DNA of 64,000 nt from Lachnospiraceae bacterium (GCA_029227035.1 JAQXZD010000017.1:1-64000), one strand, 5' to 3'. Counted from the first letter of the stretch, positions 26,997 through 35,167 are shown. Numbers and translations are program-made. The notes: generated by a model from the letters alone, not told the origin.

Positions 26997-27015
26997 ATGT
27001 GACATCCTTTTTTTC
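26981..27015 (+). terminator. bidirectional terminator of the LacI-type gene and tRNA-Tyr
   Basis: AAAGGATGTCACAT (26981-26994) pairs perfectly with ATGTGACATCCTTT (26997-27010) around a two-base loop. T runs on both strands let it end the LacI-type transcript (plus) and the tRNA-Tyr transcript (minus). The LacI-type stop codon is within it. Confidence 0.9.
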
Positions 27016-27016
27016 A

Positions 27017-27098
27017 TGGGTAGAGGTGGATTCGAACCACCGAAGCAAGTTGCAGCAGATTTACAGTCTGTCCCCTTTGGCCACTCGGGAATCTACCC
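27017..27098 (-). tRNA. tRNA-Tyr (GTA)
   Basis: An 82-base class II tRNA. The acceptor arms GGGTAGA and TCTACCC pair, with discriminator A. The anticodon loop reads CTGTAAA, the variable arm is long, and the T loop is GGTTCGAATCC. The CCA end is not encoded. It has its own promoter at 27143-27171. Confidence 0.96.
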
Positions 27099-27115
27099 AC
27101 AATCTATTTGGTTCT

Positions 27116-27136
27116 GTAACTGTTCTGAACAATTAC
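27116..27136. repeat. short palindrome in the tRNA-Tyr leader
   Basis: A near-perfect 21-base palindrome, GTAACTGTTC T GAACAATTAC (one mismatch). One half resembles the terminal inverted repeat of the element at 49452-49724 (12 of 15 bases). It may be a remnant of the same repeat family. Confidence 0.45.
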
Positions 27137-27142
27137 TTAGGC

Positions 27143-27171
27143 ATTATAGCATATCCTTTTTACTCTGGCAA
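27143..27171 (-). promoter_or_regulatory. tRNA-Tyr promoter
   Basis: TTGCCA (27171-27166), 17 bases, TATAAT (27148-27143) on the minus strand, about 45 bases before the tRNA 5' end. Confidence 0.8.
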
Positions 27172-27219
27172 GAGAAAGTTTAAAAATAAAAGATGCAAAG
27201 AACAGCTTTCCTACCAAGT

Positions 27220-27309
27220 AAAAAGACAGCGGCGAACGCTGTCTTTTTAGGAGAAGGTATTTTTACTATGGGGTATAGTAAAAACTATATAATGTATTGG
27301 GGGGTTTTT
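27220..27309 (-). ncRNA. candidate small RNA, copy A of a tandem pair
   Basis: About 90 bases from a predicted start near 27309 to the terminator (27220-27248; a 12-bp stem including GACAGCG/CGCTGTC). The 55-base core 27249-27303 is identical to copy B. It contains an unpaired CCCCC, a perfect 10-bp hairpin TTTTTACTAT/ATAGTAAAAA with an ACCCC loop, and an unpaired CTTCTCCT. The C-rich unpaired parts could pair with Shine-Dalgarno sequences. A -10 TATAAT is at 27321-27316. No known family is recognised. Confidence 0.55.
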
Positions 27310-27315
27310 ACGTTA

Positions 27316-27343
27316 ATTATAATACCATGTCCTTGTCGATAAG
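27316..27343 (-). promoter_or_regulatory. promoter of small RNA copy A
   Basis: TATAAT (27321-27316) with CTTATC 16 bases upstream (27343-27338) and an A-rich stretch further up (27361-27378). The same elements occur at the same distances before copy B. Confidence 0.45.
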
Positions 27344-27475
27344 TGTGAACAAATCGTTCGTTTTTTTCGCATTTTTTCTGTGCATCTTGCACAAATGCTG
27401 CAGGTGCCTTCCCACCGCATGTGAAAAGAGCCGAATACAGGCTGAAATTTCGAACGGATATGTTTATACAAAGTG

Positions 27476-27562
27476 AAAAGGCGGCTACGAACGCCGCCTT
27501 TTCAGGAGAAGGTATTTTTACTATGGGGTATAGTAAAAACTATATAATGTATTGGGGGTTTT
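27476..27562 (-). ncRNA. candidate small RNA, copy B of a tandem pair
   Basis: About 87 bases ending in a terminator (27476-27502) whose stem AAAAGGCGGC/GCCGCCTTTT differs in sequence from copy A but keeps pairing. The core 27504-27558 is identical to copy A apart from one extra G at the end of A. It lies about 90 bases after the ftsH stop, so it could also be the 3' end of ftsH mRNA. Confidence 0.55.
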
Positions 27563-27568
27563 ACAGGT

Positions 27569-27596
27569 ATTATAATATCACGAAATGCCCTGTAAG
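27569..27596 (-). promoter_or_regulatory. promoter of small RNA copy B
   Basis: TATAAT (27574-27569), 16-base spacer, CTTACA (27596-27591). An upstream TTTGT block and A-rich run align base for base with copy A. Confidence 0.45.
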
Positions 27597-27650
27597 CGTT
27601 CACAAATAATCGTTTTTTTTCGACTTTTTTCTGTGAATTTTGCACATATT

Positions 27651-29471
27651 TTAATCAAATAACGCCTCAAACTCTTCTCTGGTAATCTTTTCCTTTTCCA
27701 GAAGAAGGTTTGCGCAGCTCTCCAATACATTCCGATGCTCACCAATGATTTTCTTTGCTTTCTCATAGGCTTCATCAATAATACGCTTTACTTCGGCATC
27801 GATTGCCGTAGCAATTCCCTCGCTGTAATTGCGTGCATGTGCCAGATCCCGTCCGATAAACACTTCGTCATCATCATCTTTGTAACAAATCAATCCGACA
27901 TTCTCCGACATACCGTAACGTGTTACCATATCACGCGCCATCGTGGTTGCCTGCTTAATATCCTGCGAAGCGCCGGTCGTAATATCGTCAAAAACCAGTT
28001 CCTCAGCCACACGGCCTCCTAAATCCACAACAATTTCCTGAAGCATGCGCCCCTTGGAATTGAACATCTCATCTCTCTCCGGCAGTGGCATGGTATATCC
28101 TGCTGCGCCGTTTCCTGTCGGAATAATGGACACGGTATGCACCGGTCCCACATCCGGAAGCACATGGAACAAAATCGCATGTCCCGCCTCATGATACGCG
28201 GTAATCTTCTTCTCTTTCTCGGAAATGATACGGCTTCTTTTCTCCGCACCGATTCCAACCTTGATAAATGCCTGACGGATATCGTCCTGCACCACATAAG
28301 CACGGTCTTCCTTCGCTGCCAGAATCGCCGCTTCATTCAAGAGATTCTCCAGATCCGCTCCGGTAAATCCCGCTGTGGTCTGTGCCACCTGCTTCAAATC
28401 CACATCCTCCGCAAGCGGTTTGTTCTTGGCATGAACCGCCAGAATCTCTTCCCTGCCTGCAATGTCCGGTCTTCCGACCATAATCTTTCTGTCAAAACGG
28501 CCCGGACGCATAATTGCCGGATCCAGAATATCCACACGGTTGGTGGCTGCCATGACAATAATTCCCTCGTTGACACCAAATCCGTCCATCTCCACAAGCA
28601 TCTGGTTCAAGGTCTGTTCACGCTCGTCATGTCCGCCGCCCATTCCGGTTCCGCGCCTTCTTGCCACGGCATCAATCTCATCGATAAAGACAATACACGG
28701 AGCATTCTTCTTGGCATCCTCGAACAAATCTCTCACACGGGACGCACCCACACCTACAAACATCTCCACGAAATCGGAACCTGAAATACTGAAAAACGGT
28801 ACCCCGGCTTCGCCTGCCACAGCCTTGGCAAGAAGTGTTTTACCGGTTCCGGGAGGTCCGACCAAAAGTACACCCTTTGGAATGCGCGCACCGAGGTTGG
28901 TGTATTTTCCCGGATTACGCAGGAAATCCACAAGCTCTTCCAGCTCTTCTTTTTCCTCTTTTAAGCCTGCAACGTTCTCAAAAGTTGTCTTATTCTCGCC
29001 TTCGGTAGAAAGCTTTGCCCGGCTTTTGCCAAAATTCATCATCTTCCCGCCGCTGTTGTTGGCTGCTGCATTATTATTTAAAATCACAAACAGAATAAAC
29101 AAAGCCCCAAAGATCAAAAGGTACGGAAGAAGCGTCATAATCCAGCTCTCGGAAGGCACATCCGCCACCACATAAGTTTTGAACTGATACTCTTTCATCA
29201 GCTCCTGCATCTCATTTACATCCGAAGTATACAGCTTCTGCTGCGATCCATCCTCCAACCGTATCTGCAGACTTCCGGTAGGAATCTCACGGTTCTGCAC
29301 CACCTTAACGGCGGCAACTTTTCCATTCCCCAGCGCCGCTTCAAAATCTGCTTTGGTATAGGTACTTGTCGTCGTGTTTCCGCTTACCATATACCAGATT
29401 ATAATCACAACAAGAATCAGCACCGCATAGATGCCAAATCCATGAAATCCACTCTTATTTTTTGTATTCAC
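27651..29471 (-). CDS. ftsH: ATP-dependent zinc metalloprotease FtsH
   Basis: Membrane-bound AAA+ protease for quality control. It is 606 residues: membrane segments at about 12-30 and 112-132 flanking a small outer domain, Walker A GPPGTGKT at 205-212, Walker [10 protein letters not shown], the second region of homology, and the zinc motif HEAGH in YHEAGHAI (about 430). It is the last gene of spoIIE-tilS-hpt-ftsH, 15 bases after hpt. It has no terminator of its own before the small-RNA units. Confidence 0.97.
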   Translation of the reverse strand: MNTKNKSGFHGFGIYAVLILVVIIIWYMVSGNTTTSTYTKADFEAALGNGKVAAVKVVQNREIPTGSLQIRLEDGSQQKLYTSDVNEMQELMKEYQFKTYVVADVPSESWIMTLLPYLLIFGALFILFVILNNNAAANNSGGKMMNFGKSRAKLSTEGENKTTFENVAGLKEEKEELEELVDFLRNPGKYTNLGARIPKGVLLVGPPGTGKTLLAKAVAGEAGVPFFSISGSDFVEMFVGVGASRVRDLFEDAKKNAPCIVFIDEIDAVARRRGTGMGGGHDEREQTLNQMLVEMDGFGVNEGIIVMAATNRVDILDPAIMRPGRFDRKIMVGRPDIAGREEILAVHAKNKPLAEDVDLKQVAQTTAGFTGADLENLLNEAAILAAKEDRAYVVQDDIRQAFIKVGIGAEKRSRIISEKEKKITAYHEAGHAILFHVLPDVGPVHTVSIIPTGNGAAGYTMPLPERDEMFNSKGRMLQEIVVDLGGRVAEELVFDDITTGASQDIKQATTMARDMVTRYGMSENVGLICYKDDDDEVFIGRDLAHARNYSEGIATAIDAEVKRIIDEAYEKAKKIIGEHRNVLESCANLLLEKEKITREEFEALFD

Positions 29472-29486
29472 CTTATTCTCCTTTTC

Positions 29487-30032
29487 TCAATCAGCATCTT
29501 CCACAAAACCAATATATGGAAGATTGCGGTATCTCTGGTCGTAATCCATTCCGAATCCAACAGCAAACTTATCCGGAATCACAAACCCCGTATAATCCAC
29601 CTTCAGATTATCCACAACACGCCTGTCCGGTTTGTCCAAAAGCGTACAGACGGTCAGTGTCTTCGGGTTCCGGCTCTCAAAAAGCTGCATCAGCCGGCTT
29701 AAGGTATGCCCGGAGTCCACAATGTCCTCCACCACAATCACATTCTCGCCCTCAATGGAATTTTCCAGATCCTTCTTCACATTCACCACCCCGCTGGAGC
29801 GTGTCTGCGCCCCATAACTGGATACGGACATAAAGTCAATCGTCATCGGAAGCGCAATTCTCTTGGCAAGCTCTGTTGTAAAAAAAATGGAGCCGCGCAG
29901 AATACAGACGAGATATACCGACTCCCCGGCAAACCGCTTCGTAATATCTGCCCCGATTTCAGCAATTCGCTTATTCAATTGTTCTTCCGTAAGATATACA
30001 GATATATTATGCTTTTTGCTATAATCCATCAT
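29487..30032 (-). CDS. hpt: hypoxanthine phosphoribosyltransferase
   Basis: Salvages hypoxanthine and guanine with PRPP to IMP and GMP. It is 181 residues with the PRPP loop VIVVEDIVDSGHTL and the N-terminal substrate loop LVCILRGSIFF. It starts directly at the tilS stop. The tilS-hpt-ftsH order is conserved in many Firmicutes. AGGAGG lies upstream of the ATG within the end of tilS. Confidence 0.96.
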   Translation of the reverse strand: MMDYSKKHNISVYLTEEQLNKRIAEIGADITKRFAGESVYLVCILRGSIFFTTELAKRIALPMTIDFMSVSSYGAQTRSSGVVNVKKDLENSIEGENVIVVEDIVDSGHTLSRLMQLFESRNPKTLTVCTLLDKPDRRVVDNLKVDYTGFVIPDKFAVGFGMDYDQRYRNLPYIGFVEDAD

Positions 30033-31445
30033 CTATTCCTCCTTAACATATGTAATTTCAAGAATCATACGTGTATGCTCCGCAATCCCGGCACCATAGC
30101 CCATACGTCCTCCGACAATCCACAGCACCTTTGCTCCCTGTGTCAGAAGAAGTCTGCTATCCCTCTCGGCAGCCGGCACTTTTTCATCTACATAATAGTC
30201 TTCTATTTTTTTATGATGTCCCTCGGCATCCAACACAAAATAATCCTTCGGCTTTCTTGTCCGAACAGAAAAGCCATTCTTAATCATATCATAATCGAAC
30301 CATTTCGTATACATTTTTCGGGGAATTTTCCCCATATTTCCATCAAAGGAAAAAATCCTGCATTCCATCTTTCCGTCCGATACCGGAATGGCAAAACAGG
30401 GCTTTTTCATATCTTCTTCCAGGATTTCCACACAAATCCCCTGCGTCCCGTCCGGCACCTTTCGCCGGATTGCAATCTCCTGATATTCCCGCCTTGCCAC
30501 CATGCCGCCGGGCAGACTTGCCATGCATCCGGTCTGCCGGTCAAGCAGTGCCCACACGGCCTCCAGATGTGTACTTGTGACATCCTTTTTGCGTCCTGCC
30601 AGGCCTATCGCCCGATGCAAAAGCCGCATCCCCAGCGCCTTCGGAAGCTGCTGCAGTTTTTCTGCATCCAGATATACCGCATCCGCTTCCTTCCGGATGA
30701 TGTCCTGTCCGCACCGTGCCTCCTGCTCATCCAGATAATCCCGGACTTCCCTCATCCGCTCGGCCGCATCATTCATATGCTTTATCGCCTGCCGGTTCAC
30801 CTCACAAAGCTCCGGCATCACCCTATGCCTTATCCGGTTGCGGTTGTAATCCGCATCTGCGTTTGTACTGTCCTCACAAAAAGGCTGATTTTTTTGTCTG
30901 AGATATTCTTCGATATCCCGGCGTTCCAAAGCAAGAAACGGCCGGATATACACCTCGCCCCTGCCGCCCTCTCGCACGGGACGCATTCCGCACAAACCGT
31001 CAATTCCGCTGCCCCGCACAAGCTGCATCAGCATTGTTTCCGCATTGTCTTCCATATGATGCGCAAGCGCAATCTTATCTCCACATTCCGCTTCTTCCGC
31101 AAAAGCCTCATAGCGCAATATCCGCGCGGCTTCCTCCGTTCCCAGGTGATTCTGCTTTGCATATTCCGGTACATCCACCCTGATGACATGGCAGCAAAGT
31201 CCCAGACCTTCGCACAGCTTCCGCACAAATTCAGCATCCCTTATGCTTTCCTCTCCCCGTATTCCATGCTCCACATGAATAATTTCAAGGGAAAAATCCA
31301 ATTCCGCAGACAGCTCTGCCAGAATCAGACACAGGCACACCGAATCTGCTCCTCCGGACACTCCGGCCAGTACACGGTCTCCCGGTTCAATCATATTCCA
31401 TTCCCTGATGAAGCTTTTTACCCGTTCTCTCACTATTTCTCCCAA
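30033..31445 (-). CDS. tilS: tRNA(Ile)-lysidine synthetase
   Basis: Modifies C34 of the tRNA-Ile CAT anticodon to lysidine so that it reads AUA. It is 470 residues: the PP-loop SGGADS at about 29-34, HVEHGIRGEES and DNAETMLMQLVRGSG typical of the N-domain, then the TilS middle and C-terminal substrate-binding domains. It overlaps the spoIIE end by 13 bases, so it is translated with it. Confidence 0.96.
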   Translation of the reverse strand: MGEIVRERVKSFIREWNMIEPGDRVLAGVSGGADSVCLCLILAELSAELDFSLEIIHVEHGIRGEESIRDAEFVRKLCEGLGLCCHVIRVDVPEYAKQNHLGTEEAARILRYEAFAEEAECGDKIALAHHMEDNAETMLMQLVRGSGIDGLCGMRPVREGGRGEVYIRPFLALERRDIEEYLRQKNQPFCEDSTNADADYNRNRIRHRVMPELCEVNRQAIKHMNDAAERMREVRDYLDEQEARCGQDIIRKEADAVYLDAEKLQQLPKALGMRLLHRAIGLAGRKKDVTSTHLEAVWALLDRQTGCMASLPGGMVARREYQEIAIRRKVPDGTQGICVEILEEDMKKPCFAIPVSDGKMECRIFSFDGNMGKIPRKMYTKWFDYDMIKNGFSVRTRKPKDYFVLDAEGHHKKIEDYYVDEKVPAAERDSRLLLTQGAKVLWIVGGRMGYGAGIAEHTRMILEITYVKEE

Positions 31446-33304
31446 ATTCCCGTCACAATAATCGTCATGTCATCCAATGCATGTCCGCCCGTAAAAAGCA
31501 TAACCCGCTCCATGAGCGTCTGCGCCAGCGCACCGGCATTATCCGTCCGGATTTCACTGATCATCTCCGCAATCTTTTCTTCCGGATTTCTGACATGTAG
31601 ATATTCTAACACACCATCCGTTACCATGACAAGAAAATCGCCATTGGAAAGTTTACTCCTGGCAGGCTCCTGTATCTCTTTGGCATCCGCGCCTGCCGGA
31701 AGGGAATCATTTACCACACAGCTCACTTTCTGCCTGTGCCGGATAAAGGATGCCGCCGCCCCTATCTTCGTCAGTTCAAGCTCGCCGGTATACAGATCCA
31801 GCACCGCAAAATCCATGGTGGAAAAAGATGCATTTTCCCCCTTCAGCACCATCGTCGAATTCATCATACGGATTGCCGTCTCCCTAGGAAATCCGGCTTC
31901 CATAAACTTTTCCATCAGTTCCACCACCATATCACTTTCCCGGTTTGCCTCCGGACCGCTTCCCATGCCATCCGAAAGGCAGATATGATATTTGCCGTCT
32001 TCCGATGTAAAAAGTGAAAAATTATCGCCGCTGATGCTCACTCCGTCTTTCGGCTTTGCCGACACCGCAGACATGGCATAAAAACAGGTATCTTCATAAG
32101 CGGTAATTGCAGTCTTCTCCTGCGTCAGAATCGACCTTGCATCCTTCTGCAGACGAAGTGCCTGTCCCGTCGCACGCTCCAGCGCTTTCAGATAATTCTT
32201 CGCCGGAATTCCTCCGCCCCATTTGCTTCTCACAACCGCCCGTATGCAGCGCCTTTTTTCCGTATCCTCATAGATATGCACTTCCTCGGCCTCCAGCCCC
32301 CGCTCCTTTACCTCAAAACGGATGCGTGCCAAAAGCATCCGGGATTTTGCGTCCAGGCACTTTTCCTCCATGCCGAATTCCTGCAGCATTCCCGCCATCG
32401 CATCAAGCTGCTCCGCAATCACAAGACGGTTTTCCCGAAGCCTTTTATACCATGCTTCGTTTAATTCCATACGGGAAAAAGCGCGTATCGCCTCTTCCAC
32501 CATCCCCGAGTAAAGCGGACAGTCCTCCACATAATTGCGGTTAAGGATTTCTTCCTTTGTACTATGCTCCATTACCGCCCTGAGCATACGCTGTATTTTT
32601 GCAGACAGCACATTGGTTTTCTCATTCCAGCAAACCGTACAGCCGGAACAGCCCGCACAAAGCTTTGTTGTAATCTCCCGCTCCAGCACCGCCACGCTCT
32701 CATGCCCGGACATCTGCGTCCTCTGCCCCATCGCTGCAAACGCAACCGAAAGCCCGTCCACTGCTTCCGCAAACGCATGCATGCGTCCTCCCGCCGGTCT
32801 CCGGAGCTGTGGCAGTTCCTCTTCCGGCTTTTCCAAAACCCGGCTTTCCACAAGCTCCGAACACATATGAAGCAGATAATGTAAAATCACGGTAATGCCG
32901 AACACGGACATTCCTTCCAATATGCCAAGAATCAGTTCTCTTTTGTCCAGTCCGGTAAAAAGCATGCCGGAGCAATTCATCGCCGCTACCACAAGTCCAG
33001 CAATCAGACCTGCCGTCCAACCACTGCAACGCCTGTTTGCCCACCGGTAGAACCGGATGGCAATTCCCAGCACCAGTACGACAAACAGATACTTGACCGT
33101 AGCTCCAAGGGGCATAAAAAATCCCATTCCCGTAAACATTCCTATGTACAATAACAGATTTCTTCTTTGGTCCAGACAGCAGCTTGCAAAGAATGCCGGG
33201 ACAAACGGATAATATCCCATAACCGAAATCATCCCCGACAACACGCCCAGTAAAGCATATCCCACCTTGCCCGCTGCTTCCATACATTTGTTTTTCATCT
33301 CCAT
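31433..33304 (-). CDS. spoIIE: stage II sporulation protein E, SpoIIAA-P phosphatase
   Basis: Dephosphorylates SpoIIAA in the forespore to free sigma-F. It is 623 residues, about 200 shorter than the Bacillus protein. The N-terminal membrane part has about five segments (residues 15-150) rather than ten. A regulatory region follows, then a PP2C domain (about 415-620) with LSDGMGSG, TMDFAVLDLYTGE, VMVTDGVLE and ALDDMTIIV metal sites. The ATG at 33304 has GGAGG five bases upstream; the ATG at 33316 overlaps that site. Its promoter has a 21-bp spacer and a 0A box. Confidence 0.94.
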   Translation of the reverse strand: MEMKNKCMEAAGKVGYALLGVLSGMISVMGYYPFVPAFFASCCLDQRRNLLLYIGMFTGMGFFMPLGATVKYLFVVLVLGIAIRFYRWANRRCSGWTAGLIAGLVVAAMNCSGMLFTGLDKRELILGILEGMSVFGITVILHYLLHMCSELVESRVLEKPEEELPQLRRPAGGRMHAFAEAVDGLSVAFAAMGQRTQMSGHESVAVLEREITTKLCAGCSGCTVCWNEKTNVLSAKIQRMLRAVMEHSTKEEILNRNYVEDCPLYSGMVEEAIRAFSRMELNEAWYKRLRENRLVIAEQLDAMAGMLQEFGMEEKCLDAKSRMLLARIRFEVKERGLEAEEVHIYEDTEKRRCIRAVVRSKWGGGIPAKNYLKALERATGQALRLQKDARSILTQEKTAITAYEDTCFYAMSAVSAKPKDGVSISGDNFSLFTSEDGKYHICLSDGMGSGPEANRESDMVVELMEKFMEAGFPRETAIRMMNSTMVLKGENASFSTMDFAVLDLYTGELELTKIGAAASFIRHRQKVSCVVNDSLPAGADAKEIQEPARSKLSNGDFLVMVTDGVLEYLHVRNPEEKIAEMISEIRTDNAGALAQTLMERVMLFTGGHALDDMTIIVTGIWEK

Positions 33305-33336
33305 ATTCACCTCCATATTTGGTTAGTCAAGCTGAC

Positions 33337-33370
33337 ATTATACACAGCCTCTATGGAGATTCTTGTCAAA
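33337..33370 (-). promoter_or_regulatory. Spo0A-type sigma-A promoter of spoIIE
   Basis: TTGACA (33369-33364) and TATAAT (33342-33337) on the minus strand are separated by 21 bases. A 0A-box-like TGTCAAA reads on the plus strand at 33364-33370 over the -35. Spo0A-activated promoters of Bacillus spoIIE and spoIIG have this same long spacer and -35 overlap. Confidence 0.75.
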
Positions 33371-33421
33371 TTGCATCCGGATTTTTTAAAACTTTTCCCT
33401 AAAATATCCCCTCAACTTCAT

Positions 33422-33456
33422 AATAAAAAAGGAAGAACCCTTCTTTTGGATTCTTC
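33422..33456 (-). terminator. divIC operon terminator
   Basis: AGGAAGAATCC (33456-33446 on the minus strand) pairs with GGGTTCTTCCT (33438-33428, one wobble) and TTTTTT follows. It begins two bases after the divIC stop. Confidence 0.85.
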
Positions 33457-33458
33457 CT

Positions 33459-33755
33459 CTATTGATCCTCTTCCTTAAAGACAATCTCATTCTTATATGT
33501 AAGTCCGAGCTTACTCTTTGCAACATCCTCTATATATTCAGATGACTGCATGTAACTCTCCAGTTCATCAAGTTCCGTTGCACGTTGTGTCTCATCCTGA
33601 TATTCCTGTTTAAGCTCCTGTTCCTTTGCTGCGTATTCCGCATCCTTTGCCTGAATTCTTACGATCTGAACTACCATAACTGCCAGAAAAGCAATCACGA
33701 TTACGATAATCCCAACCGCACCGTTACTACGGCGTCTTCTTTTCTTCGTTCTCAT
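33459..33755 (-). CDS. divIC: septum formation initiator DivIC/FtsB-like
   Basis: A divisome protein that pairs with FtsL. It is 98 residues: a basic N terminus, one membrane segment (about 14-33), an outer coiled coil (about 38-70) and the closing motif EDVAKSKLGLTYKNEIVF typical of DivIC. It overlaps yabQ by 29 bases and ends just before the terminator. The order yabP-yabQ-divIC is conserved in spore formers. Confidence 0.92.
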   Translation of the reverse strand: MRTKKRRRRSNGAVGIIVIVIAFLAVMVVQIVRIQAKDAEYAAKEQELKQEYQDETQRATELDELESYMQSSEYIEDVAKSKLGLTYKNEIVFKEEDQ

Positions 33756-34173
33756 ATTCCTCTCCCGCTTTCTGAACTTCAGCCTGTTTCCTGTGATTAC
33801 GAATTTTCTCTGTCTTCATTGTAATCATTTTATGCCATTTTTTCAATTGCTTTTTCACCCGAATGACCGCTTTGGTCAGAATTCGCATCATCCGCCTGCT
33901 GCAAAAATAATAGTAACTCCAGGCTCCCAAGAGGATTCCAAGCAGAATATACCCCCGGATAATTCCATTATTTACCTGACATAACTTAAGGAAAAAGAAG
34001 CCTCCCGCCAGCAGCCAGTAAAAAATATCTTCTGCCGAAATCCATAAAATACCATGTGGAAACAGTCTTCGAAAAATCCGAAGTACATCATACCCGGCCA
34101 GCAGTCCCATCCCATACAACAGGGATTGTCCAAGCAGTTCCAGTTCCCTTCCCAGTCCCTGAACCGGCGCCAC
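33727..34173 (-). CDS. yabQ: spore cortex biosynthesis protein YabQ
   Basis: A mother-cell membrane protein needed for spore cortex in Bacillus. It is 148 residues with about four membrane segments, LLYGMGLLAGYDVLRIFRRL near the N terminus (the family signature), and a basic, charged C-terminal tail. The start is GTG, whose G is shared with the TAG stop of yabP. Thus it depends on yabP translation. Confidence 0.9.
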   Translation of the reverse strand: MAPVQGLGRELELLGQSLLYGMGLLAGYDVLRIFRRLFPHGILWISAEDIFYWLLAGGFFFLKLCQVNNGIIRGYILLGILLGAWSYYYFCSRRMMRILTKAVIRVKKQLKKWHKMITMKTEKIRNHRKQAEVQKAGEEYENEEKKTP

Positions 34174-34457
34174 TATCCCAACAGCTTTCCGAGCAGCGAA
34201 CCGCTCTTTTTCTTTGCTCCGGGAAGCTGCGAATAATCCATTGATTCCACTTCGCCGTCGATATCCGCCTCGCCTTTATCCAGGTCCAGACGGTTTACAT
34301 GAAGGTTACTTCCTTTCACATGAAGCATCCCAAGTTCCGTTTCAAGTAAAATCTCATTCAAATCAAAGGAAAGCACATCCACCACTCCGGTAAAGCTGCC
34401 TGCCTTTCGATTGGTAAGCGTCAGCTTGTGCTGTCCAGTAACCGGTCTTTCTTCCAT
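34173..34457 (-). CDS. yabP: sporulation protein YabP
   Basis: A 94-residue spore-envelope protein. It reads HKLTLTNRKAGSFTGVVDVLSFD, the YabP signature, with beta-rich repeats to the end. The longest frame begins 11 codons earlier; the ATG at 34457 has GGAGG (34469-34465) seven bases upstream. That GGAGG lies in the 3' arm of a hairpin that overlaps a sigma-E-like promoter, as at spoIIID, sipL and cotS. Confidence 0.93.
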   Translation of the reverse strand: MEERPVTGQHKLTLTNRKAGSFTGVVDVLSFDLNEILLETELGMLHVKGSNLHVNRLDLDKGEADIDGEVESMDYSQLPGAKKKSGSLLGKLLG

Positions 34458-34464
34458 ATGGAAT

Positions 34465-34502
34465 CCTCCGAATATTCTATATCCGTACAATATATTCGGA
34501 AA
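34465..34502 (-). promoter_or_regulatory. hairpin sequestering the yabP ribosome site
   Basis: TCCGAATAT (34500-34492 on the minus strand) pairs with ATATTCGGA (34475-34467), and two wobble pairs extend the stem over the rest of GGAGG. The loop is 16 bases. There is no T tract, so it acts on translation only. Confidence 0.6.
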
Positions 34503-34517
34503 GGTCCCCTTTTATGT
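34489..34517 (-). promoter_or_regulatory. sigma-E-like promoter of yabP
   Basis: ACATAA (34517-34512), 15 bases, AATATATT (34496-34489). The spacing is the same as at the other three sporulation starts. It overlaps the rqcP stop codon, and the start point falls in the hairpin loop. Confidence 0.45.
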
Positions 34518-34756
34518 TACAGATATTCAAACAAATCCTTTGCCTGCTCCTTCTTGGTGGTATCCAGCAGATTTAAAACGCGAACCTTTACGGACTTTTG
34601 CCCGAAAAGAATCTCAATCTCATCCCCTACCTTAACCGTTGTCGAAGCCTTTGCCTGCTTTCCATTGACCATGACTCGTCCCGCATCACAGGCCTCATTT
34701 GCCACAGTACGTCTCTTAATCAGACGTGATACCTTTAAAAACTTATCTAATCTCAT
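34517..34756 (-). CDS. rqcP: S4-domain ribosome quality-control protein RqcP
   Basis: A 79-residue S4 RNA-binding protein (YabO/Hsp15 family) that works with RqcH in adding alanine tails to stalled nascent chains on the 50S subunit. It reads MRLDKFLKVSRLIKRRTVANEACDAGRVMVNG, a full S4 fold. The ATG at 34756 follows GGGAGAG; the longer frame starts inside the hup terminator. It follows hup and precedes yabP, as in Bacillus. Confidence 0.93.
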   Translation of the reverse strand: MRLDKFLKVSRLIKRRTVANEACDAGRVMVNGKQAKASTTVKVGDEIEILFGQKSVKVRVLNLLDTTKKEQAKDLFEYL

Positions 34757-34780
34757 ATTCTCTCCCAGGTATTTCCTATG

Positions 34781-34809
34781 AAAAAAATGGAGCCCACCCC
34801 CGGGCTCCA
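34781..34809 (-). terminator. hup terminator
   Basis: TGGAGCCC (34809-34802 on the minus strand) pairs perfectly with GGGCTCCA (34795-34788), and T7 follows at 34787-34781. It lies 18 bases past the hup stop and 25 bases before the rqcP start. Confidence 0.88.
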
Positions 34810-34826
34810 CTCACTACTCGTTTTAA

Positions 34827-35099
34827 TTAGTTCAAAGAATCCTTTAAAGCCTTACCAGCCTTAAACTTAGGTGCCTTTGATGCAGGAATTGTAATTTCCT
34901 TCTTAGTCTGTGGATTTCTTCCAACTCTTGCAGCTCTCTCGGTTACCTCAAATGTACCGAATCCAACTAACTGAATCTTCTCCCCCTTCTTAAGCTCTTC
35001 TGCAACGACATCTGTAAATGCCTTTACTGCTGCTTCCGCATCTTTCTTAGAAATCTCTGCTTTCTCAGCAATAGCTGCAACTAACTCTGCTTTGTTCAT
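34827..35099 (-). CDS. hup: HU family DNA-binding protein
   Basis: A nucleoid protein that bends DNA. It is 90 residues, the standard HU length: [25 protein letters not shown] at the start, GFGTFEV in the core and the DNA-binding arm [33 protein letters not shown] precedes the ATG, and it has a strong promoter and its own terminator, consistent with high expression. Confidence 0.97.
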   Translation of the reverse strand: MNKAELVAAIAEKAEISKKDAEAAVKAFTDVVAEELKKGEKIQLVGFGTFEVTERAARVGRNPQTKKEITIPASKAPKFKAGKALKDSLN

Positions 35100-35167
35100 G
35101 TTAAATTCCTCCTATGGATTCAATATATTATAATTCGAGTTGCTTTCTCAAATTACCTACAAATCTA

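Noticed and set aside
27268..27342. Plus-strand peptide frames starting MGYSKNYIMYWG in both tandem units, as duplicated toxin-like peptides
   Set aside because: A one-base difference puts the two frames out of phase after residue 12, each is preceded by a bidirectional terminator with no promoter between, and the conserved parts fit a minus-strand RNA better. Not fully excluded.
29706..31988. A 760-codon open frame on the plus strand
   Set aside because: It lies antisense to hpt, tilS and spoIIE, which are all certain genes; its protein is rich in His, Pro and Ser as expected of a shadow frame.
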